This document shows, piece by piece, positions 42,998 to 52,039 of a DNA stretch of 64,000 bases. A model generated the notes under the pieces. It saw only the letters and a list, made by a program, of their open reading frames with translations, was not told where the DNA came from and did not search any database. The stretch's first letter is position 1. Every line of letters begins with the position of its first letter. The translations under genes and the position numbers were made by a program. The stretch comes from Candidatus Peribacteraceae bacterium (GTDB taxonomy: Bacteria > Patescibacteriota > Gracilibacteria > Peribacterales > Peribacteraceae), in the NCBI GenBank assembly GCA_028703445.1, contig JAQVMW010000001.1, positions 62,001-126,000 of the forward strand. The letters are read 5' to 3'.

Positions 42998-44406
42998 TGT
43001 TTCTCTGGCTCTTCTTCGGCATCGCGCTCCCCACTCTCATAGGCTGGCTCCTCGTGCGGCTCTGCGAAGGGCGACACCCCGTGCTCTTTCCGCTCGAACG
43101 CTTCGTACTCGGCTTCCTGCTGGGCACGACCGCCACGATGTTCATGGTCTTTCTCGCGAACATTGCGGGGCTCATCCTCTTCGCGCGCCTGGACTTTCTC
43201 TCCGTTGAGGGTGCACTGACGCTCCTGCTGCTCCTTTTGAGAATCCTGCAATGGCACTTCTTCCCGAACCTTAGCCCTAACCCTATCCCTCTTCCGAAAT
43301 CCGAAATCCGGCTCCCGAAGTCTGTCTCTGTCCTCCTCATCCTTCTTGCCCTCTGGACCATCGCAAAGATCGCCTTCGGCTCCTTCATCCTCGTCACGAC
43401 GCCCGCGTACTTCGATGACACGCTCAAGAACTGGAACTATCGCGCAAAGGTGTTCTCTCTCACGCACACACTCGACGTCGGCGCTGCGGGAGAAGAGGAG
43501 TCTGGCACCTTGAGCAGCTACCCGCCCACTGTCTCGCTCTTCAAGACTTCGCTGGTCTCTCTCTTCGGGCAGTGGCACGAAGGCCTTGTGAACAGCATTC
43601 ATATCCTCTGGTTCCTCGCTTCCTTGATCCTGCTCTTCTTCGCGTTGCGCCATCGAACATCATGGCAGTGGGCTCTGCTCGGCACATACCTGCTCGCAAG
43701 CCTGCCGCTCTACTTCTTCGGCGGCGTGAACGCGTACGCGGATGTCTTCCTCTCTGCCCACCTCTTCGCTGCGGGCGCACTGCTGGCGCGGGGACTTACG
43801 GAGACGGACGCTCATCGCCGCCAGAGCTTGTTTCGTCTCTCCGCTCTGGCAATGGGACTCCTCGTCTTCACCAAAAACGAAGCGCTCATTCTCTACCTGC
43901 CGCTCCTCCTTCTGGTGCTCGCGGGAGGATTGATCTTTCTCTGGAGTCAGAAACGGATGACGCGGCGGGAGATCTTACTCTCTCTCGCATGGGTGGCGGG
44001 ATGGCTGCTCGTGATCATGTTGCCGTGGGTGCTCTTCAAGTGGACACATGGCCTTGCATTCGGCAACGCCAAAGCGATTTCCAGTAGCTACTCCTTCGGC
44101 TGGCAACCGGGAGTGCTGTACGTGCTCCGGGTGAATACGTTCTTCGAGGGTAACTGGAACCTGCTCTTCCCGCTTCTGCTGCTGCTCGTCGCACTCGCGC
44201 GGAAACGTCTGTTTTCGTCCACGCTCGCTCCCCTCTCGTTCTTCGTGCTCGCCGCGATTGCGCTCCAGGCGGGGCTCTTTCTCTTCACTTCCCTTTCCGT
44301 GGAAGCTCTGAAACAGACCGGACTTGCTCGCGGCTTCGTGCAGCTCGCGCCGCTGGTGACGATGCTGACGGTTCTGCTGTTGAGGGAAGAAATGAAAAAA
44401 GTATAA
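42994..44406 (+). CDS. Polytopic membrane protein, GT-C glycosyltransferase-like
   Basis: 470 aa with about ten to twelve hydrophobic helices. After the second helix group, TTPAYFDDTLKNWNYRAKVF resembles the acidic first outer loop of GT-C enzymes (ArnT/PMT type), followed by SSYPPTVSLFK. GT-C enzymes move sugars from lipid carriers at the outer membrane face. A stretch SPNPIPLPKSEIRLPKS (about 93-109) derives from intergenic-type repeats. The assignment is by layout and loop motif only. Confidence 0.7.
   Translation: MMFLWLFFGIALPTLIGWLLVRLCEGRHPVLFPLERFVLGFLLGTTATMFMVFLANIAGLILFARLDFLSVEGALTLLLLLLRILQWHFFPNLSPNPIPLPKSEIRLPKSVSVLLILLALWTIAKIAFGSFILVTTPAYFDDTLKNWNYRAKVFSLTHTLDVGAAGEEESGTLSSYPPTVSLFKTSLVSLFGQWHEGLVNSIHILWFLASLILLFFALRHRTSWQWALLGTYLLASLPLYFFGGVNAYADVFLSAHLFAAGALLARGLTETDAHRRQSLFRLSALAMGLLVFTKNEALILYLPLLLLVLAGGLIFLWSQKRMTRREILLSLAWVAGWLLVIMLPWVLFKWTHGLAFGNAKAISSSYSFGWQPGVLYVLRVNTFFEGNWNLLFPLLLLLVALARKRLFSSTLAPLSFFVLAAIALQAGLFLFTSLSVEALKQTGLARGFVQLAPLVTMLTVLLLREEMKKV
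43268..43325 (+). repeat. CCCTAA and CCGAAAT repeats in frame inside the membrane gene
   Basis: TTAGCCCTAACCCTATCCCT is followed by CCGAAATCCGAAATCCGG. Both are repeat types found between genes elsewhere. They encode a polar loop and keep the frame. Confidence 0.6.
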
Positions 44407-44466
44407 ACGCGATTGCAGGGAGAGAGCTGTACGAACATCCCCTGCAACGCTATCCTGCAACCCGTT

Positions 44467-45735
44467 ATGCCTTCCTACGCCGCCTTCCTCGGTCACCAAC
44501 CCCGCATCTCACTCGCCGAACTTTCGGCCACCGTTCCAGGCTTCGTCTTCCGCAGTGTCCTCAAAGATTCCATTGTGCTCTTCGAGAGTCCCGTGGAACT
44601 GGAAAGCGCGTTTCTCGATTCGCTCGGCGGCATCGTGATTCTCGCCAGACGGGTGACCGATCAGGCGGTGACCATCGCGGAAGTGCCGGCCATCCTCTTA
44701 AGCGAACTCAAAGATGCGAAACGGGGCAAAGTCGTGTTCGCCCTACGCACGTTCCTGATGCCGAAACAGACGATCCACAGCCTCTATCGCCAGTGCAAGG
44801 AATCCCTCAGAAAGCAGGGCCGTCCCTGCCGCTACGTGGGGAGTGAACGCGAGCCGGCGGCTGCCGTGCTCCTCAGGGATGCGGGGCTTCTGGACCCCAA
44901 GCGGGGATGCGAGCTCGTTTTGCTCTACGAGGGCGACGAAGAAGAAAGCAGAACGCTCTGGGTCGGCCGCACCGTTGCGGCGCAGGACGTGAACGCCTAT
45001 GTGAAGCGGGATATCGGCAAACCCGTTCGCGATACGACGGTGGGGCTGCTGCCGCCCAAACTCGCGCAGATTCTGCTCAACTTGGGCGGGTGGCTTGCCC
45101 GCAACTGCCAAACACCCGTGCCGGATCCCACCCAGAAGAAAGCGAAGAAGCCGGAACCGCTGACCGTCTTCGATCCATTCTGCGGGACAGGCGTGATCCC
45201 GATGGAATGCCTGATGCGCGGATGGAATGTGCTCGCGTCGGATATCGCGCAAAAAGCGGTGAACGGCTGCGAGAAGAATCTGGAGTGGCTGCGCAAGGAA
45301 ATGAAGATCCCCAAGAAAGATACCGATTCTCTGGTGTGGAAGCAGGATGCCACCAAGCCTTTTACTTTGAAGAAACTTCCGGATCTCGTCGTGACCGAGT
45401 CGACCCTCGGCCCTGCCCTCGAAGACCGCCCCTCGCAGAAATCCGCCGCCAAGATGAAGACGGAACTCGAAAAACTGGAAGCCGCTTTCGTCGAGAATTG
45501 CGCCAAAACGCTTCCGGGCATCCCGCTCGCGGTCACGTGGCCATTCTGGAAAATCAAGAATGAGACGGTCTTCTTAGACCGCGCGTGGGAGGCCGCGCAA
45601 AGTTCCGGTTACATGGCGACCCTCCCCCCCGGAATCACGCCCAGCCGCGAAGAGCGCCTCTCTCTCCTCTACCGCCGCCCGGATCAGTTCGTGGGACGCG
45701 AAATCGTGCTGCTGATACCGAAGAAAAGGAAGTAA
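44467..45735 (+). CDS. Trm11/TrmG10-like RNA methyltransferase
   Basis: 422 aa. The N-terminal half resembles a THUMP-type RNA-binding region. The start of the methyltransferase part, DTTVGLLPPKLAQILLNLGG, and motif I VFDPFCGTGVIPME match the Trm11/TrmG10 family of tRNA guanine-N2 methyltransferases, which is unusual in bacteria but common in CPR. Motif IV is VTESTLGP instead of DPPY, so the target may differ. TATCCT lies 10 nt before the ATG. The longer frame (from 44413) is not used. Confidence 0.8.
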   Translation: MPSYAAFLGHQPRISLAELSATVPGFVFRSVLKDSIVLFESPVELESAFLDSLGGIVILARRVTDQAVTIAEVPAILLSELKDAKRGKVVFALRTFLMPKQTIHSLYRQCKESLRKQGRPCRYVGSEREPAAAVLLRDAGLLDPKRGCELVLLYEGDEEESRTLWVGRTVAAQDVNAYVKRDIGKPVRDTTVGLLPPKLAQILLNLGGWLARNCQTPVPDPTQKKAKKPEPLTVFDPFCGTGVIPMECLMRGWNVLASDIAQKAVNGCEKNLEWLRKEMKIPKKDTDSLVWKQDATKPFTLKKLPDLVVTESTLGPALEDRPSQKSAAKMKTELEKLEAAFVENCAKTLPGIPLAVTWPFWKIKNETVFLDRAWEAAQSSGYMATLPPGITPSREERLSLLYRRPDQFVGREIVLLIPKKRK

Positions 45736-45845
45736 CAATTCCCCTACCCTTGAAGCCGCAACTTCGTATAATGCCCATGCGTCTTTCGGCAATCCTGATC
45801 TTTCTCTCACTCACGTTCCAATGGTTTGCCACTCACGCACCGTAT

Positions 45846-45920
45846 TCCCCTGTAGCTCAGCGGTAGAGCAGGGCGCTGTTAACGCCAAGGTCGCTGGTTC
45901 GAATCCAGCCGGGGGAGCCA
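45846..45920 (+). tRNA. tRNA-Asn (anticodon GUU), integration target
   Basis: Acceptor TCCCCTG pairs with CGGGGGA, then discriminator G and an encoded CCA. The anticodon stem GGCG/CGCC with loop CTGTTAA gives GTT. The T-arm is CTGGTTCGAATCCAG. The last nine bases, GGGGAGCCA, are the att core shared with the element borders at 53.0, 56.4 and 58.1 kb. Confidence 0.95.
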
Positions 45921-47372
45921 ATTTTCACTTTTATTACACTCAACGATACCTGCAAACACACTTTTCAGCTTGTAGTTGAGCTTTTCGCCTTCTACGGAAG
46001 CGTTCGCAAATACGAAACGTAACAATCGGTTCTTTTGGTCGGGTTGCGAACGCATGAAAAGCTCGGAAGCCCTTTTTGCCACTTCAAGTATGTAAGAGCA
46101 TGAAAGTACGAAGGCTTCATCAGCCTCGGAATGACCCTTCAATTCTTCCAAAAATGTTGCCTCTTGCTGCTTACAGACCACCACTCTTTTGTCGTACTCA
46201 TCGGACGTAATACGCCCGTCCAATCTATCGTCGTACATCGTTGCCATGCGCTTTCTGATTTTCTTCAATTCGCCGTTGATACGTTCCACGTTGTCTTCAT
46301 AGAACGTCTGTTCATCCTTGAAATACATATGCAGCTTTTCGCGCAGGTCATCAACGATTGTGGGCGGGATTGTAAGGTCGGTAAAAATGTTTGAGGCTTG
46401 TTCAAGCAATGTCGCTTCTTTCACATGCACCGCGTTGCAGTTGTGGCAACGCACATAATTGATGTTCTTGGTCGTGTACGTTGAAAGATGCCATCCACAC
46501 TTCGCGCATGTGATAAGCCGTTTGAAGGCAAAGAACTTTGTGTTGTATTTGAGCGGGGTCTTGCCATAGCTTTCGCGGACTTCTTGGCATTTCAACCAGA
46601 GCCACTTTGGAATCAGCTTTTCGTATTTGTGCTGATAGAGTTTTCCTTTGTAATCCATATCACCGTAGTAGAAGGGATTTTTGAGGATTTGCGCTTCAAG
46701 GTAGCTGGTGTACATCGGACGCTGGCTAGATGCGTTCGTAGTCAGCCCCAACTTTGCTAGTTCCTTGGCGAGAGCTTTGATGGAATACCGACCAGTTGAG
46801 TACATTTCAAAAGCCTTCTTTACGAGCGGCGCACGTTCAGGGTCTAGCTCAATCCATGCGCTGCCATCGTCGCGTTCCACGTTCATGTAGCCACACGGGG
46901 CTTTGGTTGCCCACTCGCCATTGCGTACCTTGTGCAGCCAAGTCGTAGCCCCGTCTTCCTGCAATCGGTTGAGGTATTGCTTTGCCAAGAACACCTGCAA
47001 ATCCCAGTCCTGTATATCGCGCCCATAGGAGCTGGCTGTCAGAACAAGGCGGTTATAAACGAAATGCAGTTCCTTTCCTTCTTCCACACGCAGGTTGTCC
47101 AGCAAGACGGCATCGCGGAAGTTGCGAGTAGTTCTGTCCACGCGATACGCGAGTATCGCACCGATGTCGGGTTGGCTTTTTACATGGGCAATCAGTTCAT
47201 CAAATCGCTTTCGTATTTTGTGACCTGCACTTTCTTGGAAGACAAACTCTTTTGTAACTTCCATGCCCTTTTCCTTCGCATAGGCGCGTAGTGTTTCCAA
47301 CTGATTGTCCAAGGACAATCCTTCTTCTTCCTGTCGTTTGCTGGATACGCGGGCGAGGATTACAGCTTTCAT
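45879..47372 (-). CDS. Large serine recombinase (integrase) of element 1
   Basis: 497 aa. The catalytic domain starts MKAVILARVSSKRQEEEGLSL with the nucleophile Ser in ARVSS. A recombinase domain (KAPCGYMNVERDD, YTSYLEAQILKNPFYYGD), a zinc ribbon (CAKCGWHL, CHNCN) and a coiled coil follow. The last 13 residues (WLPRLDSNQRPWR) and the TAA stop are antisense tRNA-Asn, so the original tail was lost on integration. ATG at 47372 overlaps the stop of the Rep gene (ATGA). Confidence 0.93.
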   Translation of the reverse strand: MKAVILARVSSKRQEEEGLSLDNQLETLRAYAKEKGMEVTKEFVFQESAGHKIRKRFDELIAHVKSQPDIGAILAYRVDRTTRNFRDAVLLDNLRVEEGKELHFVYNRLVLTASSYGRDIQDWDLQVFLAKQYLNRLQEDGATTWLHKVRNGEWATKAPCGYMNVERDDGSAWIELDPERAPLVKKAFEMYSTGRYSIKALAKELAKLGLTTNASSQRPMYTSYLEAQILKNPFYYGDMDYKGKLYQHKYEKLIPKWLWLKCQEVRESYGKTPLKYNTKFFAFKRLITCAKCGWHLSTYTTKNINYVRCHNCNAVHVKEATLLEQASNIFTDLTIPPTIVDDLREKLHMYFKDEQTFYEDNVERINGELKKIRKRMATMYDDRLDGRITSDEYDKRVVVCKQQEATFLEELKGHSEADEAFVLSCSYILEVAKRASELFMRSQPDQKNRLLRFVFANASVEGEKLNYKLKSVFAGIVECNKSENWLPRLDSNQRPWR

Positions 47373-48574
47373 AGTGGTTGTGGGGACAATATAGCAAAAT
47401 CTGTACTTTTTAGAGGTACAAAGGTTTCTAGTGCCTTTGTCACATGCTGGAACGGCTTTGCCTTGTTGAGTATGCGGAAGTCCAGCCCCTTGATGTCCTT
47501 GTATATGCGTTCCAATGTGCGTGGCGAGAAACGTTTTACGAGGCGGCTGCGGGTCTTTCGGTGTCCCTCGGTGCGTATCATGGCACAGATAGCAACAGCC
47601 GCGAGTGAACGCTGTGGCTTCCACTGCGGACGCTGTTTCACGATGAGCGCGAACTGTTGGGACGCATCAAGTTCTTGCAACAAAACGGGAACCAATTGCT
47701 CATAGATGTCATCCCAGTAGTCACGAAGTAGAGCTTGTGACATGCGCTTACTGAACAGCGATTGCAGTGTGCAGTCGCTATCAATGCCGACCTTTTCAAA
47801 CAGAGCTTTCATTTTTTGCTGGCTTTTCAGGCGCAGTTCCAACCGCAGGACTTCCACAGGCTTACCTTGTCGCCGTACCGCATCAAAGATGTTCATTTGC
47901 AGATTGCAATCGCGTTCTTCTTTTTCCATCGCCCTGTCCGCGCTTTTCGTGAGGTCTGCAACTTTGTCGTACAGCACAAACTCGTATGCCTTGGAGTAGT
48001 AGCGTACTGCCTCGCCTTGATTGCGGAAGTCCGTGCGGTTCAAATCCATGTGTCTGTTCATCTTTATTTTTTCCAAATCGGCAAGAATCATGCTCGCCGT
48101 AGTGAAGTCATCAAACATGATGTTCTTGGAGTAGTGGACGGCATGGACGGCTGCGGAACGCAGGTTGTCCTGCGTGACAAGCACGCCCATGAGCAAGAGC
48201 TGCTTTTTGAGTGCGGCTATAACCGCATCAAAATGCACGTCGTCTAACTCATCAAAGTTGTTTCCAAAAATCAGTTTCGGCAGCGACAGTTCTATGTGCA
48301 GATTGATGCGAAAGCCGCCGTGAGCAACGCGCTTGTAAATGGTAAGGCGTGGACGGTAGATGCCCTGTTTGAGGTCTTCCTTGCTAGGGTTGTTGATGGC
48401 TTTGAGATACGGCTGTCCGTGGAATGGTAGATAAGGTTGGCGAAGCAAACCCATGGCGTTCGGTTCAAAGCTGTCAGGCTTCGTGACCGAAAACTTGTCG
48501 GCTGGGATTTTGAGTAAGACGGTATCAATCATGGTTACAACTTTGGGGCGGTAAAGACGGGGCTTTTCAGCCAT
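47369..48574 (-). CDS. Phage/plasmid replication protein, gene II/X family
   Basis: Initiator of rolling-circle replication of the filamentous-phage type. MIDTVLLKIPADKF is the family start; RLTIYKRV, IELSLPKLIFGNN, VHYSKNIMFDD, LNRTDFRNQGEAVRYYS and VLYDKVADL are its successive motifs. 401 aa from the first ATG; MIDTV at 48532 could be the true start. It overlaps the SpoVG-like gene upstream and the recombinase downstream. Confidence 0.85.
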   Translation of the reverse strand: MAEKPRLYRPKVVTMIDTVLLKIPADKFSVTKPDSFEPNAMGLLRQPYLPFHGQPYLKAINNPSKEDLKQGIYRPRLTIYKRVAHGGFRINLHIELSLPKLIFGNNFDELDDVHFDAVIAALKKQLLLMGVLVTQDNLRSAAVHAVHYSKNIMFDDFTTASMILADLEKIKMNRHMDLNRTDFRNQGEAVRYYSKAYEFVLYDKVADLTKSADRAMEKEERDCNLQMNIFDAVRRQGKPVEVLRLELRLKSQQKMKALFEKVGIDSDCTLQSLFSKRMSQALLRDYWDDIYEQLVPVLLQELDASQQFALIVKQRPQWKPQRSLAAVAICAMIRTEGHRKTRSRLVKRFSPRTLERIYKDIKGLDFRILNKAKPFQHVTKALETFVPLKSTDFAILSPQPL

Positions 48575-48833
48575 GTAGTTTTAGGTATTCCTCAAACAGC
48601 ACCTGCTCTATCGCCTTGGATAGTTCGGGTGTGATGGGATGGAAAATGGTGCGGTCTTCGTTGCCAGCGCGTTTCGTCGGGTACGTCAGACGAAAGCCCG
48701 AACCATCCAGCTTTCGGTGAATGGCGATTGAGTTGAGGCGTATGTTCCCATTGAGAACAACGCTGGCGAAGGCAAGAAGCCCGTTCATGGGCGGCACGGG
48801 TGTAATCCGCACCTGTGAGATGTCATAGGTCAT
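48567..48833 (-). CDS. SpoVG-like protein
   Basis: 88 aa, start MTYDISQVRITPVPP. The segments ISQVRITPV, LLAFASVVLNGNIRLNSIAI, GFRLTYPTKR and FHPITPELSKAIEQVL follow the SpoVG fold, a small nucleic-acid-binding protein. The gene overlaps both neighbours by 8-11 nt, so it belongs to the replication operon of the element. Confidence 0.8.
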   Translation of the reverse strand: MTYDISQVRITPVPPMNGLLAFASVVLNGNIRLNSIAIHRKLDGSGFRLTYPTKRAGNEDRTIFHPITPELSKAIEQVLFEEYLKLHG

Positions 48834-49017
48834 CGGCTTGCTGGGAAAGGCGTAGGTCGCGGTCAATTTCAATAAGCAACGCGAAGAAACCGACGAGGCT
48901 GTTGCTCGCGTCAGCAAACTCATCGTCGTCCAACGATTTGTTGCACAGCTTTTCGTATCCCTGTCGTGTTGCGTCAGTTTCCACTGACGACACGATAGGA
49001 AACAGGCTTCCGCTCAA
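48823..49017 (-). CDS. Small protein of the replication operon
   Basis: 64 aa, TTG start (SGSLFPIVSSVETDATRQGY). Acidic middle KSLDDDEFADASNS, then hydrophobic GFFALLIEIDRDL. Its end overlaps the SpoVG-like start by 11 nt. No family is recognised; the start codon is uncertain. Confidence 0.5.
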   Translation of the reverse strand: MSGSLFPIVSSVETDATRQGYEKLCNKSLDDDEFADASNSLVGFFALLIEIDRDLRLSQQADDL

Positions 49018-49085
49018 AGACGGGAAGACTTTTAGGCTTTCACAAGCCGTCTTTGTATCTTTCTATAATGAAAAACGGGAGTGAT

Positions 49086-50006
49086 TTAGAGCAGACTTTG
49101 TGTCACACGGGCGGGTACGGTCAGATTGATTGTGGTCGTGTCCTTGGCGATTATCGGAAAACCAAATGTCTTGTTAGCCTTGCGGTTGATACCATCAACT
49201 GCATTTTTGATTTTGTCCTTTTCTGCTGCGCCAAGCGTCGTGCGCTGCTCGCCGAACATGTGGTTGTACGCATCAATCATTTCCACTTTTTCGCCGATGC
49301 TGTACTGGAATATAAAGGCGCAGAGTGATGCCTCGTTGCTGTCTACTTTCAGCGGACAGACAAAATCGTAGAAGCACACCTTGGCTTGGTCTATCAGGTA
49401 CGTCAGTGGGCTGCGGATGTCCTCGGACAGAGTTTTGTAGAAGCCCATGAGTACGGCGACCTTGGCATCAAGGTTGCGCGTTATGTTGATGTACTTTGCA
49501 AAGCCATACGAGCCGCCGAATGGCGAAGGATTGGAATAAAACTCGCCCCGTGCGTCCATGAACGTGTGAATAGGCGTGAAGTCCATAAAGATGCCTTCCA
49601 GTATTTCCGTTGTCTCATCGCGCCAGTCGGCGTATTTCTGTTCCAGTTCTTCCATTCTTGGTTCCGCGATTTTGGAAGAAAAGCCGTCGTGACCCAAAAA
49701 AGATGGAACCGATGGCATCATGGCTTCCATCACAGCCAGACCGCCAAAGGCTTTGGCAGGATTGGGTATTGAGACTTTGCTGCCGTCAGGCATTGCCCAT
49801 TCAAGGTTGTCGGGCTGACTTTGTGCCGCCTTGATTGCCCTTTGCCGTTTTTCTTCTGCGCCAGTGACGTATTCTTCGTGTTCGGCTTCAATGTCCTTTT
49901 CCATTTTTTCGTACATTGAATGTAGAAGTCGTCCTGTCTTCGTACCCGCTTTCACAAGCGCATCTACCGCTTGAACGGCAGCCTTCGGTGACACTTTCAG
50001 TCGCAT
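49086..50006 (-). CDS. Element protein of 306 aa, unknown function
   Basis: The N-terminus MRLKVSPKAAVQAVDALVKAG is followed by a Glu/Lys-rich coiled region (about 30-60) and a folded part with PIHTFMDARGEFYSNPSPFGG and CFYDFVCPLKVDSN. No known domain is recognised. The first gene of the minus-strand operon. A fragment starting MRLKVSPKEAL is found in element 2 (53318-53421), so this protein belongs to the conserved core of the element family. Confidence 0.65.
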   Translation of the reverse strand: MRLKVSPKAAVQAVDALVKAGTKTGRLLHSMYEKMEKDIEAEHEEYVTGAEEKRQRAIKAAQSQPDNLEWAMPDGSKVSIPNPAKAFGGLAVMEAMMPSVPSFLGHDGFSSKIAEPRMEELEQKYADWRDETTEILEGIFMDFTPIHTFMDARGEFYSNPSPFGGSYGFAKYINITRNLDAKVAVLMGFYKTLSEDIRSPLTYLIDQAKVCFYDFVCPLKVDSNEASLCAFIFQYSIGEKVEMIDAYNHMFGEQRTTLGAAEKDKIKNAVDGINRKANKTFGFPIIAKDTTTINLTVPARVTQSLL

Positions 50007-50068
50007 TACAGCTTTGGGAAATACGCTATTGCCCGTATTCTACGCCGTTTTGCAACTGGGCGGCAGGT

Positions 50069-50296
50069 TTACGAAGGAAACCGCAGCAATTCCCAAAGTT
50101 CCATATCAAACGCACCTGCCAGCTTTTCCAGCGTGATGATGGTGGCGTTTTTCTTTTGTACGCGAGCTTCAAGGACTTGAACGTAGTAAAGGCTCAATCC
50201 AGCCTTCTGCGCGAGTTTTTCCTGCGTGAGTTCGTGCTTGGCGCGTAGCTGCCGTATTCTTTCTGCCAGTTTTATGCGGATGTCCGTGTTTTTCAC
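50069..50296 (-). CDS. XRE-family repressor
   Basis: 75 aa helix-turn-helix protein: IRIKLAERIRQLRAKHELT, QEKLAQKAGLSLYYVQVLE, then ITLEKLAGAFDMELWELL. Divergent from the zinc-ribbon gene, with a 20-bp perfect palindrome between them. It is the likely regulator of the element. Confidence 0.9.
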   Translation of the reverse strand: MKNTDIRIKLAERIRQLRAKHELTQEKLAQKAGLSLYYVQVLEARVQKKNATIITLEKLAGAFDMELWELLRFPS

Positions 50297-50329
50297 GACC
50301 TTGATTGTGGTCTGTTTGTGTCTATTGGT

Positions 50330-50349
50330 TTACAAACCAAGGTTTGTAA
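50330..50349. promoter_or_regulatory. Probable operator of the XRE repressor
   Basis: TTACAAACC-AA-GGTTTGTAA, perfect 9-bp arms, in the divergent promoter region. A TTGTAA-16 nt-TAAGCT promoter for the plus-strand gene overlaps its right arm. Confidence 0.7.
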
Positions 50350-50437
50350 TCCAAATCGGACGGTGTAAGCTAGGTGGCAACAATAGCCGCTTGCTTGTAG
50401 TTTTGAGGCAAGTAAGCACTTCCTTCCCGCAGCCCAA

Positions 50438-51826
50438 ATGAGTAAATCCAAATGCCCTTATTGCGCCGAAGAAATACAGCCCGAAGCCATCAAGTGTAAG
50501 CACTGCGGCGAAGACCTCGCAAAGTTCCGTCAGCAGGAAAAGAGCAAGGCTACGAAAAAGCGCGACCAGAAAATCCTTGTGGTCATCTTCGCGGTATTCG
50601 TTGGGCTGCTCATTTTGATAGCAAATCCACCCTTTGCCCTATTCCTGTTTGTCGTCGGCGGTATCGGATGGTTTCTTTATAAGCGTCCTTCAACTCGCGC
50701 AAAGCTGGCTCATACAACAAAGCAGAGCGGCAATCGTTTCTGGCAGTTCCTTTTGCCACTCATCACAAAGTACAAGGTTCAAATCGGCATCGCTGTAGTG
50801 CTTTTGCTAGTGGCAAGGGGAGCGTATGGGATGTTCACAGCAAGCAGTCCTGTCATCACACTCAATGACAAATATGACTTTTCGGGTAGCTCTGTGAGCA
50901 TTACGGGGCAGGTAAAAGCTGATTGTCGCTGCACAGTGCAAGCGACACTGAACGATAAACCTTTGTCTTTGCAGGATGATGGCACGTTCACTTTCAGCCT
51001 TCCCGTAGATGCCGCTGAAAACACTGGAAAAATCCAAGTGAAAGCAGAGGCAAAGCCCCTGCACATCAGTTCAACAACAAAAGATGCAACCGCCGACAGC
51101 ACGTATAACCGTCAGCCGACAACCATTGATGTTACAGACGTGCCACAGGACTGGGGTAGCGCAAAGCTGACGCTGGCACTGCATGGACAGCCAAATGCGT
51201 CCGTGACCGTCAAAGAGTCGCCGAACGTCAAAGTAACGCTGGATGGCGATGGCAAAGGAAGTGCCGTGATACCTTTTAGCCTCGCGTACAACGCGGAAAC
51301 CAACTCGTACACTATCATCGCAAAAGCAGACGGTTTTGCAGAAGGCAGCAAGCAAGTGAGCGTGAAGAACCAGAAATACGATGCTAAGCGGGTGGCAAAG
51401 GAAGAAGACGCGAAGAAGCTCAAAGAAATGGCAGAAAAGGCAAAGAATGACATGGAAACCTACACAGGGAATGGCGATGTCCAACTTGCAGTCGGAAGCG
51501 ACATCAAAGAGAACAGGTGTATCAGTTATAGCTGCGTGAACAATGGATGGAAGTTCATCACAGTGATTGCGCTGGTACGCAACGCTGGCGATGGGGTCGT
51601 CTATGTAAATCCAAACGACTTCACGTTGCAGGACACTGACGGACAAACCTTTACATACGACTCTTCTACATTCAGTTACGACCACCCGTTTGACGCTGTT
51701 TCACTTCAATCAGGCGGCAAGAGTGGCGGCGTACTCGTCTTCATTGTTCCAAAGGACTCAAAGGTCTTCACACTCATCTATGCAGGTCACAATGGCTCGG
51801 TAGCCAAGCCCATCGCCATTTTATAA
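50438..51826 (+). CDS. Zinc-ribbon membrane protein with Ig-like domains
   Basis: 462 aa. A zinc ribbon (CPYCAEEIQPEAIKCKHCG) at the N-terminus is followed by two or three membrane helices (ILVVIFAVFVGLLILIA, FALFLFVVGGIGWFLY, VQIGIAVVLLLVARGAYG), two Ig/carboxypeptidase-like beta domains (VITLNDKYDFSGSSVSITG; VTVKESPNVKVTLDGDG), a short coiled coil and a DUF4352-like C-terminal domain (VNPNDFTLQDTDGQTF). It is probably exposed outside the cell as a surface protein of the element; its role is unknown. Confidence 0.75.
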   Translation: MSKSKCPYCAEEIQPEAIKCKHCGEDLAKFRQQEKSKATKKRDQKILVVIFAVFVGLLILIANPPFALFLFVVGGIGWFLYKRPSTRAKLAHTTKQSGNRFWQFLLPLITKYKVQIGIAVVLLLVARGAYGMFTASSPVITLNDKYDFSGSSVSITGQVKADCRCTVQATLNDKPLSLQDDGTFTFSLPVDAAENTGKIQVKAEAKPLHISSTTKDATADSTYNRQPTTIDVTDVPQDWGSAKLTLALHGQPNASVTVKESPNVKVTLDGDGKGSAVIPFSLAYNAETNSYTIIAKADGFAEGSKQVSVKNQKYDAKRVAKEEDAKKLKEMAEKAKNDMETYTGNGDVQLAVGSDIKENRCISYSCVNNGWKFITVIALVRNAGDGVVYVNPNDFTLQDTDGQTFTYDSSTFSYDHPFDAVSLQSGGKSGGVLVFIVPKDSKVFTLIYAGHNGSVAKPIAIL

Positions 51827-51844
51827 CCCCTTCCCCTTCCCAGT

Positions 51845-52039
51845 ATGCTCGCTGAAATTGGTATCATGGTCGGTTTCTACATCCTAACGAGGATGCTGAC
51901 GATTGAACGGAATAAGGACGGAAAAGTGTCTTCTTTCGGCAAGGTGTTCGCAGCGGTCACGTTCATCGTCACGGCTATTATAATCATTGACTTGGCGATG
52001 CGTGGCTTATCGGCAAGCAGCGCGATGCCGTCGCTCTAA
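51845..52039 (+). CDS. Small two-helix membrane protein
   Basis: 64 aa: MLAEIGIMVGFYILTRML, then VFAAVTFIVTAIIIIDLAM. It follows the zinc-ribbon gene by 18 nt, probably in one transcript. Holin-like in size, but no family is recognised. Confidence 0.65.
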   Translation: MLAEIGIMVGFYILTRMLTIERNKDGKVSSFGKVFAAVTFIVTAIIIIDLAMRGLSASSAMPSL

